Shown: positions 32,738 to 41,527 of the stretch, piece by piece | How the letters are laid out: the number at the start of each line of letters is the position of its first letter | How positions within the stretch are numbered: position 1 is the first letter of the stretch | Assembly: GCA_037132135.1 (NCBI GenBank) | Contig: JBAXPR010000007.1 | Span: 1 to 64,000, forward strand | Direction of reading: 5' to 3' | Source of the DNA: BOG-933 sp037132135 | Lineage (GTDB): Bacteria; Pseudomonadota; Alphaproteobacteria; Azospirillales; Azospirillaceae | Length of the DNA: 64,000 nucleotides | Translations under genes and position numbers: made by a program | The notes under the pieces: model-generated | The model's database searches: none | Seen by the model: the letters and a program-made list of their open reading frames with translations, nothing else | What the model was told of the DNA's origin: nothing

Positions 32738-33685
32738 TCAGGCGCTCACCGCCAGCCGCGGCCGGTAGGCCCAGGTATCGGACAGCAGGTCTTCTTCGGT
32801 GATCTCGGCCAACTCGTATGACGAGGCGTCAGCGAACATGGCGTGAAGCAGCTTGTTGTTGAGCATGTGCCCCGAGCGCCAGCCGTGGAAATGGCCGATG
32901 ATGCGGTGACCGGCAAGATAGAGGTCGCCGACGCTGTCGAGAATCTTGTGGCGGACGAACTCGTCGTCAAAGCGCAGCCCTTCCTCGTTGAGGATGGTGT
33001 CGCCGCTGATCACGACGGCGTTTTCCAGCGAGCCGCCGCGGGCGAGGCCCAGCCGGCGCAATTCTTCGACTTCGTGGAGAAAGCCGAAGGTGCGGGCGCG
33101 GGCGATTTCGGTCTTGAAGGCGTCGCCCTCGAGATCGAGGCTGCCGGTGGTGTGACGCATCATCGGATGGTCGAAGGCGATCTCAAAGCTGAAGCTGGAG
33201 CGGAAACCAGGAGTCAGGGTGGCGCGGCGGCCGGCATCGCCGACGGCGATCTGCCGGCGCACCCGCAGCACCTTGCGGCGCTCGCTCTGCTCCTCGATGC
33301 CGGCGCATTCGGCGAGGAAGACGAAGGGGGCGGCGCTGCCGTCCATGATCGGCACTTCCGGGCCGTCGATCTCGATCACCGCGTTGTCGACACCGGCGCC
33401 TGAAAGGCCGGCCAGGAGATGCTCGACGGTGCCGACGTTGACACCGCGGCCGTTGCCGATCACGGTGCACATCCGGGTATCGACCACCCGGTCCCAGCGT
33501 GCGGGAATCTCTGCCTGGCCGCCGCGGGGATCGGTGCGCACGAACACGATGCCGCTGTCGGCATCGGCCGGCTTAATCTTCATCGAGACCTTGGCGCCGG
33601 AGTGGAGGCCAACACCGGTGCAGTGAATGGACCGCTTCAGCGTCTGCTGATTTAATCCAAGGCTGGTTTCATCACAGTGGCTCAA
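32738..33685 (-). CDS. lpxC: UDP-3-O-acyl-N-acetylglucosamine deacetylase
   Basis: The 315-residue zinc enzyme catalyses the committed step of lipid A synthesis. Visible motifs are QQTLKRSIHCTGVGLHSG at the N-terminus, TVEHLLAGLSGAGVDNA with the first zinc His, DGPEVPIMDGSA, and KILDSVGDLYLAGHRIIGHF near the C-terminus with the remaining zinc and catalytic residues. The only start that includes the conserved N-terminus is TTG 33685. lpxC follows ftsZ, a common alphaproteobacterial order, but the ftsZ terminator and its own promoter make it an independent unit. It is not followed here by the usual bamD. Confidence 0.93.
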   Translation of the reverse strand: MSHCDETSLGLNQQTLKRSIHCTGVGLHSGAKVSMKIKPADADSGIVFVRTDPRGGQAEIPARWDRVVDTRMCTVIGNGRGVNVGTVEHLLAGLSGAGVDNAVIEIDGPEVPIMDGSAAPFVFLAECAGIEEQSERRKVLRVRRQIAVGDAGRRATLTPGFRSSFSFEIAFDHPMMRHTTGSLDLEGDAFKTEIARARTFGFLHEVEELRRLGLARGGSLENAVVISGDTILNEEGLRFDDEFVRHKILDSVGDLYLAGHRIIGHFHGWRSGHMLNNKLLHAMFADASSYELAEITEEDLLSDTWAYRPRLAVSA

Positions 33686-33730
33686 GGTCTTATTCCGTCT
33701 TGCCCGGGGTGCTTCGGCTGCGGCTCAAGG

Positions 33731-33746
33731 TTAATGCCATATTAAC
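33731..33746. promoter_or_regulatory. CtrA-type box upstream of lpxC
   Basis: TTAA-TGCCATA-TTAAC is an exact match to the full CtrA consensus TTAA-N7-TTAAC, and is preceded by G so that it reads TTAAC on both strands. It lies 46-61 bases before the lpxC start, downstream of the candidate promoter. CtrA is the alphaproteobacterial cell-cycle response regulator. Confidence 0.5.
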
Positions 33747-33840
33747 GCTGCGCCGGCCTGATCAGGCCCAAGAGTTGAGGTGCGGCTTCAATTCCGACCT
33801 CATTGGCTTAGCGCCATGTCGCGCCAGAGCCAAATCAATC

Positions 33841-33869
33841 TTTGTTTCCATTTGTTACGTTGCTGTCAA
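33841..33869 (-). promoter_or_regulatory. Candidate promoter of lpxC
   Basis: On the minus strand a perfect TTGACA (33864-33869) is followed after 17 bases by AACAAA (33841-33846). The surrounding 100 bases are AT-rich. It lies between the ftsZ terminator and lpxC, so it would drive lpxC independently of the division cluster. Confidence 0.5.
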
Positions 33870-33903
33870 GCAACAGAATAAAAAAATTTACCTGGCTTAT
33901 CCC

Positions 33904-33945
33904 AAAAAAAAGGCCTTCCGATGCCACAAGTGTGATCGGAAGGCC
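33904..33945 (-). terminator. Rho-independent terminator of the division cluster (after ftsZ)
   Basis: On the minus strand an 11-bp perfect stem (GGCCTTCCGAT with ATCGGAAGGCC, plus-strand 33912-33922 and 33935-33945) is followed by eight T (A run 33904-33911). A second, T-less hairpin (33988-34021) lies between it and the ftsZ stop. Confidence 0.9.
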
Positions 33946-34036
33946 AGCAGTCTAGAAAAAAAGGGCTGACGAAACGGTTTGGACTAGACTCCGGAGGCGA
34001 TCCGAAGATCGTCCCCGGAGTTGGCACGGGTGCGAC

Positions 34037-35773
34037 TCAGTTGGCCTGACGACGCAGGAAGGCCGGGATATCCAGCACATCCTCATCGGTGCGGCCAGCC
34101 TTGCCCCGCTCATCGCTTTCGGCCTGCCGTCCCGCGGGGGGCTTGGCCGCGCCCTGCACCGACGGCGCCTGCCGAGTCTGCGCCACCGGGTGCTCGGCGG
34201 CTTCGCCCTCGCTGTCCTCGCGACCCCGCCAGCCGAGGCCGGTGACCCGCTCGAACAGCGACATGCTGCGCTTGCGCGGCCGGTCGTCGCTCAGCGCCGT
34301 GTCGGGGTTGGTGGCCGGCTGGCGCGGACCCGGATCGACCGGGCGCGGCGCAATGAACGAGCCGTCGCGCCGTTCGCCGCGCAGCGGTCCGCCGGCCCGG
34401 GTCTGGAGCGGCTCGGCGACCAGCGCCGCCCGTACCGCGGCCGCGGCATTGGCCGCCGCCTTGGGATCGGCATGGACCGGTTCGGCGTGACCGGGCGCCA
34501 TCTCCGGCTCGTGATCATAGGCCCTGGCGGCGGCGGCGGTGGTCACCGGCTGCCCCATCATGGCCGCGGTGGCCGAACCGCCGGGTGCGCCCATCGCCAC
34601 CGCAGCGAGCGGCTGCGACATCGGCGCGACCGGCGCCTCGACCAGGGTGCCGTGATAGCCGACCGGCCGCACCGGCGGGGCATTGGCCGGCGCCGCCGGC
34701 CGCTTGATGCCGGGCAGACCGAAGGCCGGCGCCGGGTTGGCCACCGGCGGCGCCGCGGCGCCCTGCTGGGGAACGTGCTGGCCGCGGCCGGCCGAAATAG
34801 CCATCGAGGCGGCATCAATACCGGTGGCGACCACCGACACCCGCATCACCCCCTCCATCGACGGATCGAAGGTCGAGCCGAAGATGATGTTGGCGTCGGG
34901 ATCGACCTCGTCGCGAATCCGGTTGGCCGCCTCGTCGACCTCGAAAAGGGTCATGTCATAACCGCCGGTGATGTTGATCAACACCCCGCGCGCGCCCTTC
35001 ATCGAGACATCGTCGAGCAGCGGGTTGGAGATCGCGGCCTCGGCGGCGTTGATCGAACGGCGCTCGCCGTTGGCCTCGCCGGTGCCCATCATCGCCTTGC
35101 CCATCTCGGTCATCACCGAGCGGATATCGGCAAAATCGAGATTGATCAGACCGGGCATCACCATCAGATCGGTGACGCCGCGTACGCCCGAGTGCAGCAC
35201 GTCGTCGGCCATTTTGAAGGCGTCGGCGAAGGTGGTCTTTTCGTTGGCGATCCGGAACAGGTTCTGGTTCGGGATGATGATCAGGGTATCGACATACTGC
35301 TGCAACTCGGCAATGCCGGATTCGGCCAGCCGCATCCGGTGCGCACCCTCGAAGTGAAAGGGCTTGGTCACGACGCCGACGGTGAGAATACCGCGTTCGC
35401 GGGCGATGCGCGCGATCACCGGCGCCGCACCGGTGCCAGTGCCGCCGCCCATGCCGCCGGTGATGAACACCATGTTGGTGCCGTCGAGATGCGAGGCGAT
35501 CTCGTCGAGTTGCTCCTCCGCGGCGGCCCGGCCGACATCCGGCCGCGAGCCGGCGCCAAGGCCGCGCGTGATGGTGGTGCCGAGCTGGATGCGCCGCTGG
35601 GCCAGGCTGCCTTTCAGCGCCTGGGCGTCGGTGTTGCCGACGACGAACTCGACCCCCTCCAGGTTGGACTTGATCATATTATTGACCGCGTTACCCCCGG
35701 CGCCACCGACGCCGAAGACAGTGATGCGCGGCTTCAATTCGGTATCGATACCCGGCATGCTCAAGTTGATCAT
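34037..35773 (-). CDS. ftsZ: Cell division protein FtsZ
   Basis: The 578-residue tubulin homologue forms the division ring. The GTPase domain (residues 1-320) contains GVGGAGGNAVNNM and the tubulin signature GGMGGGTGTGAAP at about residues 106-118. A disordered Ala/Pro-rich linker of about 230 residues follows, long as in other alphaproteobacteria, and the protein ends with the conserved peptide DVLDIPAFLRRQ that binds FtsA and other partners. ATG 35773 has a GGAGGG ribosome site 7 bases away, which decides the start. A 154-base gap separates it from ftsA and carries its own promoter candidate. Confidence 0.96.
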   Translation of the reverse strand: MINLSMPGIDTELKPRITVFGVGGAGGNAVNNMIKSNLEGVEFVVGNTDAQALKGSLAQRRIQLGTTITRGLGAGSRPDVGRAAAEEQLDEIASHLDGTNMVFITGGMGGGTGTGAAPVIARIARERGILTVGVVTKPFHFEGAHRMRLAESGIAELQQYVDTLIIIPNQNLFRIANEKTTFADAFKMADDVLHSGVRGVTDLMVMPGLINLDFADIRSVMTEMGKAMMGTGEANGERRSINAAEAAISNPLLDDVSMKGARGVLINITGGYDMTLFEVDEAANRIRDEVDPDANIIFGSTFDPSMEGVMRVSVVATGIDAASMAISAGRGQHVPQQGAAAPPVANPAPAFGLPGIKRPAAPANAPPVRPVGYHGTLVEAPVAPMSQPLAAVAMGAPGGSATAAMMGQPVTTAAAARAYDHEPEMAPGHAEPVHADPKAAANAAAAVRAALVAEPLQTRAGGPLRGERRDGSFIAPRPVDPGPRQPATNPDTALSDDRPRKRSMSLFERVTGLGWRGREDSEGEAAEHPVAQTRQAPSVQGAAKPPAGRQAESDERGKAGRTDEDVLDIPAFLRRQAN

Positions 35774-35884
35774 CGCGCCCTCCAAATCCTTTCCGTCAAT
35801 CCCGTTAGCCGTTTTTTGTCCGCCTCAGTGCCACCGGTATTCCCGGCCCGTTCTTGCCGTCCGTCCGGGACGGGTGCTGGTGCG

Positions 35885-35913
35885 ATTAATGCCCGCCGGC
35901 CACCAAACCCCAA
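35885..35913 (-). promoter_or_regulatory. Candidate ftsZ promoter in the ftsA-ftsZ gap
   Basis: On the minus strand TTGGGG (35908-35913) and ATTAAT (35885-35890) are 17 bases apart. The gap of 154 bases between ftsA and ftsZ contrasts with the overlapping genes upstream, so an extra ftsZ promoter is plausible. Confidence 0.35.
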
Positions 35914-35927
35914 GAAAAACGACCCGC

Positions 35928-37196
35928 TCAGAGATGCTCCCGCAGCCAGTTGCCGACCCGGCCCATCAGGCTTCCGGGCACGGCGACGCTGGGGCTGTTG
36001 ATGGTAAGTTCCGTGTGCTGCCGCGTCGCCTGGATCAGCAGCCCGGCCGCGGTGGCGAACGCCGGGCCGCTGGCGGCCTCGGGCAGCCCCGAAACCCGGG
36101 TCGGCCGTCCGATCCGCACCTGCTTGTCGAGCACCTGCTGCGCCAGTTCGCGAAGACCGGGCAGCTGGGCGCCGCCACCGGTCAGCACCACCCGGCGTCC
36201 CGAATAGCCGTCGGCGCCCGAATCCTCGAGCCGCGTGCGCACCAGTTCTAGAATTTCCTCGAGCCGCGGCCGGATGATCCGGACCAGCTGGGCCTTCGGC
36301 ACCTGATTGGTCTGGGTGCGCTCGTCCTCGCCGACCAGCGGCACGGTGATCATCTCGCGATCATCGGCGCTGCTGGTCATGGCATTGCCGTGCAGAATCT
36401 TCATCCGCTCGGCATGACCAAGCGGCGTGGCCAGCCCGCGCGCGATGTCGCTGGTGACGTGGGAGCCGCCGACCGGCACGCAGTCGGTGAACACAAGATT
36501 GCCTTCGGAGAACACCGCAAGCGAGGTGGTGCCGCCCCCGAGATCGATGCAGGTGCAGCCCAGATCCAGCTCATCCTCGACCAGACTGGCCAGTCCTGAC
36601 GCATAGGGACTGACCGCCGAACCCACGATGTCGAGGTGGCAGCGGGCGATGCAGGTCGAAAGATTACGCAGCGGTCCGGAACTGGCGGTCACCATGTGCA
36701 GCTGGACCCCGAGCCGGTCGCCGAACATGCCGCGCGGGTCGCGGATGCCGCGGTTTCCGTCGAGGGAATAGCTGACCGGAATCGCGTGAATCACCTCGTT
36801 TTCCGGAATCCGATGCTGGGCGCGGCCCTGGGCCAGCGCCCGGCGCAGATCGACCTCGGTGACTTCCTGATCGAGGATCGCGACTTCGACCCCGAGCATG
36901 CGGGAGGTCGGGTGTCCACCGGAAACATTGACGAAGATATCATGGGCGGTCACGCCTGCCATCTGCTCGGCACTATGAACGGCATTGGCGATCGCCGCCT
37001 CGGCGTCTTCCATATTGACGATGGTGCCGGCGCGGACGCCCTGGGAACTGGTGTGGCCGCACCCGATGACTTTGATCGCGGCCGGATCATCGGCGCGGGC
37101 AATCAGGCAGCAGATCTTGCTCGAGCCGATGTCGAGTGCGGCGATCACCCCGCCGTGCAGCGCCTTTTTCGGCTTCTTTCCAGGAATATAAGTCAT
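35928..37196 (-). CDS. ftsA: Cell division protein FtsA
   Basis: The 422-residue actin-like ATPase has phosphate loops in AALDIGSSKICCLIAR and DLGGGTTSLAVF, the adenosine motif RRVVLTGGGAQLPGL, and a C-terminal amphipathic helix (MGRVGNWLREHL) that binds the membrane. It tethers FtsZ to the inner membrane. ATG 37196 is preceded by a short ORF that reaches to within a few bases of it. Confidence 0.95.
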   Translation of the reverse strand: MTYIPGKKPKKALHGGVIAALDIGSSKICCLIARADDPAAIKVIGCGHTSSQGVRAGTIVNMEDAEAAIANAVHSAEQMAGVTAHDIFVNVSGGHPTSRMLGVEVAILDQEVTEVDLRRALAQGRAQHRIPENEVIHAIPVSYSLDGNRGIRDPRGMFGDRLGVQLHMVTASSGPLRNLSTCIARCHLDIVGSAVSPYASGLASLVEDELDLGCTCIDLGGGTTSLAVFSEGNLVFTDCVPVGGSHVTSDIARGLATPLGHAERMKILHGNAMTSSADDREMITVPLVGEDERTQTNQVPKAQLVRIIRPRLEEILELVRTRLEDSGADGYSGRRVVLTGGGAQLPGLRELAQQVLDKQVRIGRPTRVSGLPEAASGPAFATAAGLLIQATRQHTELTINSPSVAVPGSLMGRVGNWLREHL

Positions 37197-37199
37197 GAC

Positions 37200-37349
37200 T
37201 CAAACCCGCTGCTCAGGACCGGTCGACGCGCGCTTATTTGGGGTGCGGCGCGATAACAACATGGTGTATGCGTTCCCGTCAAGAACCATCAAGATTTGGA
37301 TAGTTTTGAAGAGCCGTTTCGGCTCCGCAAGCATTTGACGGCCGCTCAT
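37200..37349 (-). CDS. Possible small ORF between ftsQ and ftsA
   Basis: A 49-codon ORF (MSGRQMLAEPKRLF ... TGPEQRV) begins in an ATGA overlap with the ftsQ stop behind a GGGGGAAAAG ribosome site, and ends 3 bases before the ftsA ATG. Its position gives exact coupling on both sides. It has no recognised motif and its codon use is less GC-rich than its neighbours. It may be a real small protein or a leader stretch whose overlap is accidental. Confidence 0.35.
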   Translation of the reverse strand: MSGRQMLAEPKRLFKTIQILMVLDGNAYTMLLSRRTPNKRASTGPEQRV

Positions 37350-38233
37350 ATCTTTTCCCCCGAAACTTTTTTGTGGGGCAATCCACTCTCGGCGGTCTGC
37401 ACGATCAGCCGGTCAGGCAACCGGAGATCGATCGCCACGATATCGCGGTCGAACAGCGACTCCCGCGAGACAAGGTCGCTCAACCGGCGCAGGGCGCCAG
37501 CGTAGTCATATTCCGGCAGCCGGACATTGATGCCATTGTCGAGCCGCAAATCCCAGCGCCGGCTGCCAACCCAGATCGCGGCGGCGAGATGCGGCGACAG
37601 GATCGGCTCATTGGCCAGATTGAGCAGCAGCTCCGGCGCATGCTCGGGCGCGCCCTTGCCGACGATGATCGGCAGCTTGGAGAAATGCTCGAAGCCCTGG
37701 TCGGCGAGAATGTTTCCAACCTTGTCGATCACCACCACCTTGCGGTCAAATTGCCAGAGCGCCATCGGCTCCCGCTCGACGATGCGGATATAAACCAGAT
37801 TTGGCAAGCGCCGCTCGACGGTGGCGGCGGCGATCCAGGGCAGGCGCTGCAACTCGGCCTGGGCGCGGCTGAGGCTGAAGCCAAGGATCGGGTCGCCGCG
37901 CTGGAGCTTGATCGCGTTGAGCAGGTCCTGCTTTTCGGCGCCGCTGCGCCCGGCCACCAGCACCTCGTCGACACGGAAACCGGCCAGCGCGGTGGCCCGG
38001 ATCACGGTGCCGCCAAAGCCCTCGGCAAAGCCCTGGGCCAGTCCCGAGCGCCAGAGCAGGGCGCCGCCACCGCCGATGCCGCCGATCACCGCCAGCACGG
38101 CAACGACGCGCAGCACCGGCAGGATCCAGCGCGGCAGCGCGCGGCGCCGGGTCGCCCGCTCGGCGGCACGATGGAACTGACGCCGGGCGGCGGCGTCGCG
38201 CTTCTGGGTGACGATCTGACTCAGTTTTGGCAT
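37346..38233 (-). CDS. ftsQ: Cell division protein FtsQ
   Basis: The 295-residue bitopic protein has a basic cytoplasmic N-terminus (RRALPRW), one membrane helix (ILPVLRVVAVLAVIGGIGGGGALLW) and a periplasmic part with the POTRA domain (ATALAGFRVDEVLVAGRSG ... RIVEREPMALWQ). It recruits FtsL/FtsB to the septum. ATG 38233 has a GGAG site 8 bases away. It overlaps the ddl stop by 13 bases. Confidence 0.93.
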   Translation of the reverse strand: MPKLSQIVTQKRDAAARRQFHRAAERATRRRALPRWILPVLRVVAVLAVIGGIGGGGALLWRSGLAQGFAEGFGGTVIRATALAGFRVDEVLVAGRSGAEKQDLLNAIKLQRGDPILGFSLSRAQAELQRLPWIAAATVERRLPNLVYIRIVEREPMALWQFDRKVVVIDKVGNILADQGFEHFSKLPIIVGKGAPEHAPELLLNLANEPILSPHLAAAIWVGSRRWDLRLDNGINVRLPEYDYAGALRRLSDLVSRESLFDRDIVAIDLRLPDRLIVQTAESGLPHKKVSGEKI

Positions 38234-39135
38234 GTCGCGTTCTCCACCAGCCACGAGACGAAGTCGCGATAAGAGATGCCGACGTAGGCCGCCTGTTCGG
38301 GCACCAGCGACAAAGGCGTCATCCCCGGCTGATTGTTGACCTCGAGGAAATAGAGACCCTCGGTGCCCGGCCGGGCCGGGTCATAGCGGAAATCCGAGCG
38401 GCTGGCGCCGCGACAGCCCAAGGTCTGATGCACCACCAGCGCGAGACGCAGCACCTCGGCGGTGACTTCGGACGGCAGGGCGGCCGGAACGACATGGGTG
38501 GCGTGCCCGGCAACGTATTTGGCAGTAAAGTCGAAGATTTCGCCGCTGAAAGTGATCTCGGTCACTGCCAGCGCCCGGTCTCCCATCACGCCGGCGGTCA
38601 GTTCTCGGCCGGGAATGTACTCCTCGACCAGCAACCGCGAGCCGGCGGCCCAGATCTCGGCGCCCGGAGGCGGGTCGCCGGCGCGCACGAAGGTCAGCCC
38701 CACCGTCGAACCTTCGTCCACCGGCTTCATGACGTAGGGCGGCGCCATCGGATGGCCGCCGGCAAAACCGGCGCGCTCGATCACGATGCCCCGGGGCGAG
38801 CGCACCCCGGCGGTGCTCAGCAGCCGCTTGGTCATATCCTTGTCCATGGCCACCGCCGAGGCCATTACCCCGGAGTGGGTATAGGGGATGCCGAGAAACT
38901 CCAGCACGCCCTGAACAATGCCGTCCTCGCCGCCGCGCCCGTGCAGGGCATTGAAGACCACGTCGGGCCGGGGCGTCAGCAGCCTGAGAAAGGCCTCGAG
39001 GTCGCGGGGAACGTCGACCGGGGTCACCCGGTAGCCGGCCTCTTCCAGCGCCGCCGCGACCCCGGCGCCGCTCTTCAGCGAGACCTCGCGCTCGGCCGAC
39101 CAGCCGCCCATCAACACCGCCACATGCCGGCTCAT
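38221..39135 (-). CDS. ddl: D-alanine--D-alanine ligase
   Basis: The 304-residue ATP-grasp enzyme joins two D-Ala residues for the peptidoglycan stem. Motifs are VLMGGWSAEREVSLKSG, FNALHGRGGEDGIVQGVLE, the ATP site YVMKPVDEGSTVG and the Mg2+ site YFLEVNNQPGMT. ATG 39135 overlaps the murB stop by 4 bases. Confidence 0.95.
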   Translation of the reverse strand: MSRHVAVLMGGWSAEREVSLKSGAGVAAALEEAGYRVTPVDVPRDLEAFLRLLTPRPDVVFNALHGRGGEDGIVQGVLEFLGIPYTHSGVMASAVAMDKDMTKRLLSTAGVRSPRGIVIERAGFAGGHPMAPPYVMKPVDEGSTVGLTFVRAGDPPPGAEIWAAGSRLLVEEYIPGRELTAGVMGDRALAVTEITFSGEIFDFTAKYVAGHATHVVPAALPSEVTAEVLRLALVVHQTLGCRGASRSDFRYDPARPGTEGLYFLEVNNQPGMTPLSLVPEQAAYVGISYRDFVSWLVENATCQN

Positions 39136-40085
39136 TGGCTCCGCTCCCCGGCCGCAACGCCGATCCGTCTGATTTCCCATTCGAGCGTGACGCCCGAGCT
39201 TGCGAACACCCTCCGCCGCACCTCTTCTCCCAGCGCCTCCAGATCGGCGGCGCTGGCATCGCCGAGGTTGAGCAGGAAGTTGCAGTGCTTCTCCGAAACC
39301 TGGGCGCCGCCGATGGTGAGGCCGCGGCAACCGGCACGGTCGATCAGTTCCCACGCCTTATGGCCGGGGGGATTGGCGAAGGTCGAACCGCCGGTGCGCG
39401 CCCGCACCGGCTGGGTCTCGGCGCGCTTCTTGGCGATATCGTCGATGCGGGCGGTGATCTCGGCCGGCTCGCCCGGCTCGCCCCGGAGGGTGGCGGCGAC
39501 GAAAATCCAATCGGACGGCGCGCCGCAGCAGCGATAACCGAGGCCGAGTTCGGCCGCCGGCACCGTGAAGCGGCGGCCGCTGCGGTCGATTGCCTCGGCC
39601 GACACCAGAACATCCGACAGCTCACGGCCGAAGGCGCCGGCATTCATGCGGAGCGCGCCGCCGATGGTGCCCGGAATGCCCGAGAGAAACTCGAGCCCGG
39701 CGACCCCGGCCAGCCGCGCCGCCAGCGCGATGTTGAGATCCAGTACCCCGGCCCCGGCGCAAACGCTGGTGGCGTCGATGCGCAGCGCCGCGAACGGCCC
39801 GCCGAGGCGGATGACCACGCCGGGAACGCCGCCGTCGCGGATCAGTAGATTGGAGGCGACACCGACCACGGTCACCGGCACATCGGCCGGGCAACCGGCG
39901 AGAAAATCTGCCAGATCATAGACGTCGGCGGGGCGGAACATCACCTCGGCCGGACCGCCGACCCGGAACCAGGTGATCCCGGCCAGCGGCGCGCCGGCGC
40001 TGAGGCGGCCGCGCACCGCCGGCAGCCGGTCGATCAGATGACCCTCACCCCGTGCCCCCTCGGCCATCGCCGCCTCCGCGCTCAT
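39132..40085 (-). CDS. murB: UDP-N-acetylenolpyruvoylglucosamine reductase
   Basis: The 317-residue FAD enzyme reduces the enolpyruvyl group to make UDP-MurNAc. Motifs: TWFRVGGPAEVMFRP and GVASNLLIRDGGVPGVVIRL at the FAD site, SGIPGTIGGALRMNAGAFG, and GGSTFANPPGHKAWELIDRAG with the catalytic Ser region, as in type II MurB. ATG 40085 overlaps the murC stop (ATGA). Confidence 0.95.
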   Translation of the reverse strand: MSAEAAMAEGARGEGHLIDRLPAVRGRLSAGAPLAGITWFRVGGPAEVMFRPADVYDLADFLAGCPADVPVTVVGVASNLLIRDGGVPGVVIRLGGPFAALRIDATSVCAGAGVLDLNIALAARLAGVAGLEFLSGIPGTIGGALRMNAGAFGRELSDVLVSAEAIDRSGRRFTVPAAELGLGYRCCGAPSDWIFVAATLRGEPGEPAEITARIDDIAKKRAETQPVRARTGGSTFANPPGHKAWELIDRAGCRGLTIGGAQVSEKHCNFLLNLGDASAADLEALGEEVRRRVFASSGVTLEWEIRRIGVAAGERSQ

Positions 40086-41527
40086 GGCGTCGCCTCGCCC
40101 GCGCTCTCAGCCGCGATCTCGGCATAGGCCCGCTCCAGGTCCGCGGGCAGCGCGTTGGCCCAGCCGCTGATCGTCCCGGCGCCGAGGCAGACCACGAGAT
40201 CACCGGGCTGGGCGATGCCGGCCACGGTGGCGGCCAGGACATCGGCGCCCGCCAGCGGCACGACGTTGCGGTGGCCGCGCAGGCGCAGCCCCTCGATCAG
40301 ATGGTCGCGGTCGATGCCCTCGATCGGCGCCTCGCCAGCCGGATAGACGTCGGCGACGATCACGGCGTCGGCATCGTTGAAGCAGGTACAAAATTCGCCA
40401 AACAGACTCTGCAGCCTTGAATAGCGGTGCGGCTGCACCACGGCCACCACCCGACCCCGGGTCGCGGTGCGGGCCGCCTTCAGCACGGCGGCAATCTCGA
40501 CCGGATGATGGCCATAATCGTCGATCACGGTGACGCCACTGGCCACCCCGGTGCGGGTGAACCGGCGCTTGACCCCCGAGAAGCCCGCCAGCGCCCGGCG
40601 CATCACCGCCGGCGACAGCTCCATCTCGTAGGCGACCGCGATCGCGGCCAGCGCGTTCTGGACGTTGTGCTTGCCGAACATCGGCAGGGTCACACCGTCC
40701 ATGGTGAAGGAGGTGCCGCCCTGGCGGTCGGTGAGCACGACGTCGAAGCGGGCGCCGTCGGGGCTGAGTTCGACGTTGCGGGCCTGGACATGGGCCTGGG
40801 GGCTGAAGCCGTAGGTGACGATCCGGCGGTCGGAGACCCGGGGAATCATCGCCTGAACCTCGGGATGGTCGAGGCACAGCACCGCGAAACCGTAGAAGGG
40901 CACGTTCTGGATGAAGCTCTCGAAACCGTCCTTAACCTTTTCGAAGGTACCGTAATGGTCGAGATGCTCGGGATCGATGTTGGTGACCACCGCAATCGTC
41001 GCCGGCAGCTTGACGAAAGTGCCGTCCGATTCGTCGGCTTCGACCACCATCCAGTCGCCGCCGCCCAGCCGCGAGTTGGTACCGTAGGCGTTGATGATGC
41101 CGCCGTTGATCACGGTCGGATCCTTGCCCGCCGCCTCCAGAATCGCCGCCACCAGGGATGTGGTGGTGGTTTTGCCGTGGGTACCACCGATCGCGACCGA
41201 CCATTTCAGCCGCATCAGCTCGGCCAGCATTTCGGCCCGGCGGACCACCGGCAGCTGGGCGACGCGGGCCGCCACCACTTCCGGGTTGTCACGCTTGACC
41301 GCCGATGATATGACGATCACTCTGGCCGAGCCTATGTTTTCGGCCCGGTGGCCGATGAAAACCTCGACGCCCTGGGCGCGCAGCCGCTTGACGTTGGCAT
41401 TCTCGCTCAGGTCCGAGCCCTGGACCTGATAACCGAGATTTTTCAGCACTTCGGCAATGCCGCTCATGCCGATGCCGCCGATGCCGACGAAGTGAATCAA
41501 CCCGATATTGAGCGGCAACGCCCTCAT
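40082..41527 (-). CDS. murC: UDP-N-acetylmuramate--L-alanine ligase
   Basis: The 481-residue ligase adds L-Ala to UDP-MurNAc. It shows HFVGIGGIGMSGIAEVL, the P-loop GGTHGKTTTTSLVA, and YGHHPVEIAAVLKAAR. ATG 41527 overlaps the murG stop by 4 bases; a longer in-frame reading runs inside murG and is not real. Confidence 0.96.
   Translation of the reverse strand: MRALPLNIGLIHFVGIGGIGMSGIAEVLKNLGYQVQGSDLSENANVKRLRAQGVEVFIGHRAENIGSARVIVISSAVKRDNPEVVAARVAQLPVVRRAEMLAELMRLKWSVAIGGTHGKTTTTSLVAAILEAAGKDPTVINGGIINAYGTNSRLGGGDWMVVEADESDGTFVKLPATIAVVTNIDPEHLDHYGTFEKVKDGFESFIQNVPFYGFAVLCLDHPEVQAMIPRVSDRRIVTYGFSPQAHVQARNVELSPDGARFDVVLTDRQGGTSFTMDGVTLPMFGKHNVQNALAAIAVAYEMELSPAVMRRALAGFSGVKRRFTRTGVASGVTVIDDYGHHPVEIAAVLKAARTATRGRVVAVVQPHRYSRLQSLFGEFCTCFNDADAVIVADVYPAGEAPIEGIDRDHLIEGLRLRGHRNVVPLAGADVLAATVAGIAQPGDLVVCLGAGTISGWANALPADLERAYAEIAAESAGEATP

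Noticed and set aside
33988..34021. ACTCCGG...CCGGAGT hairpin as the ftsZ terminator
   Set aside because: No T-tract follows it on the minus strand; the T-tailed hairpin at 33904-33945 is the better terminator.
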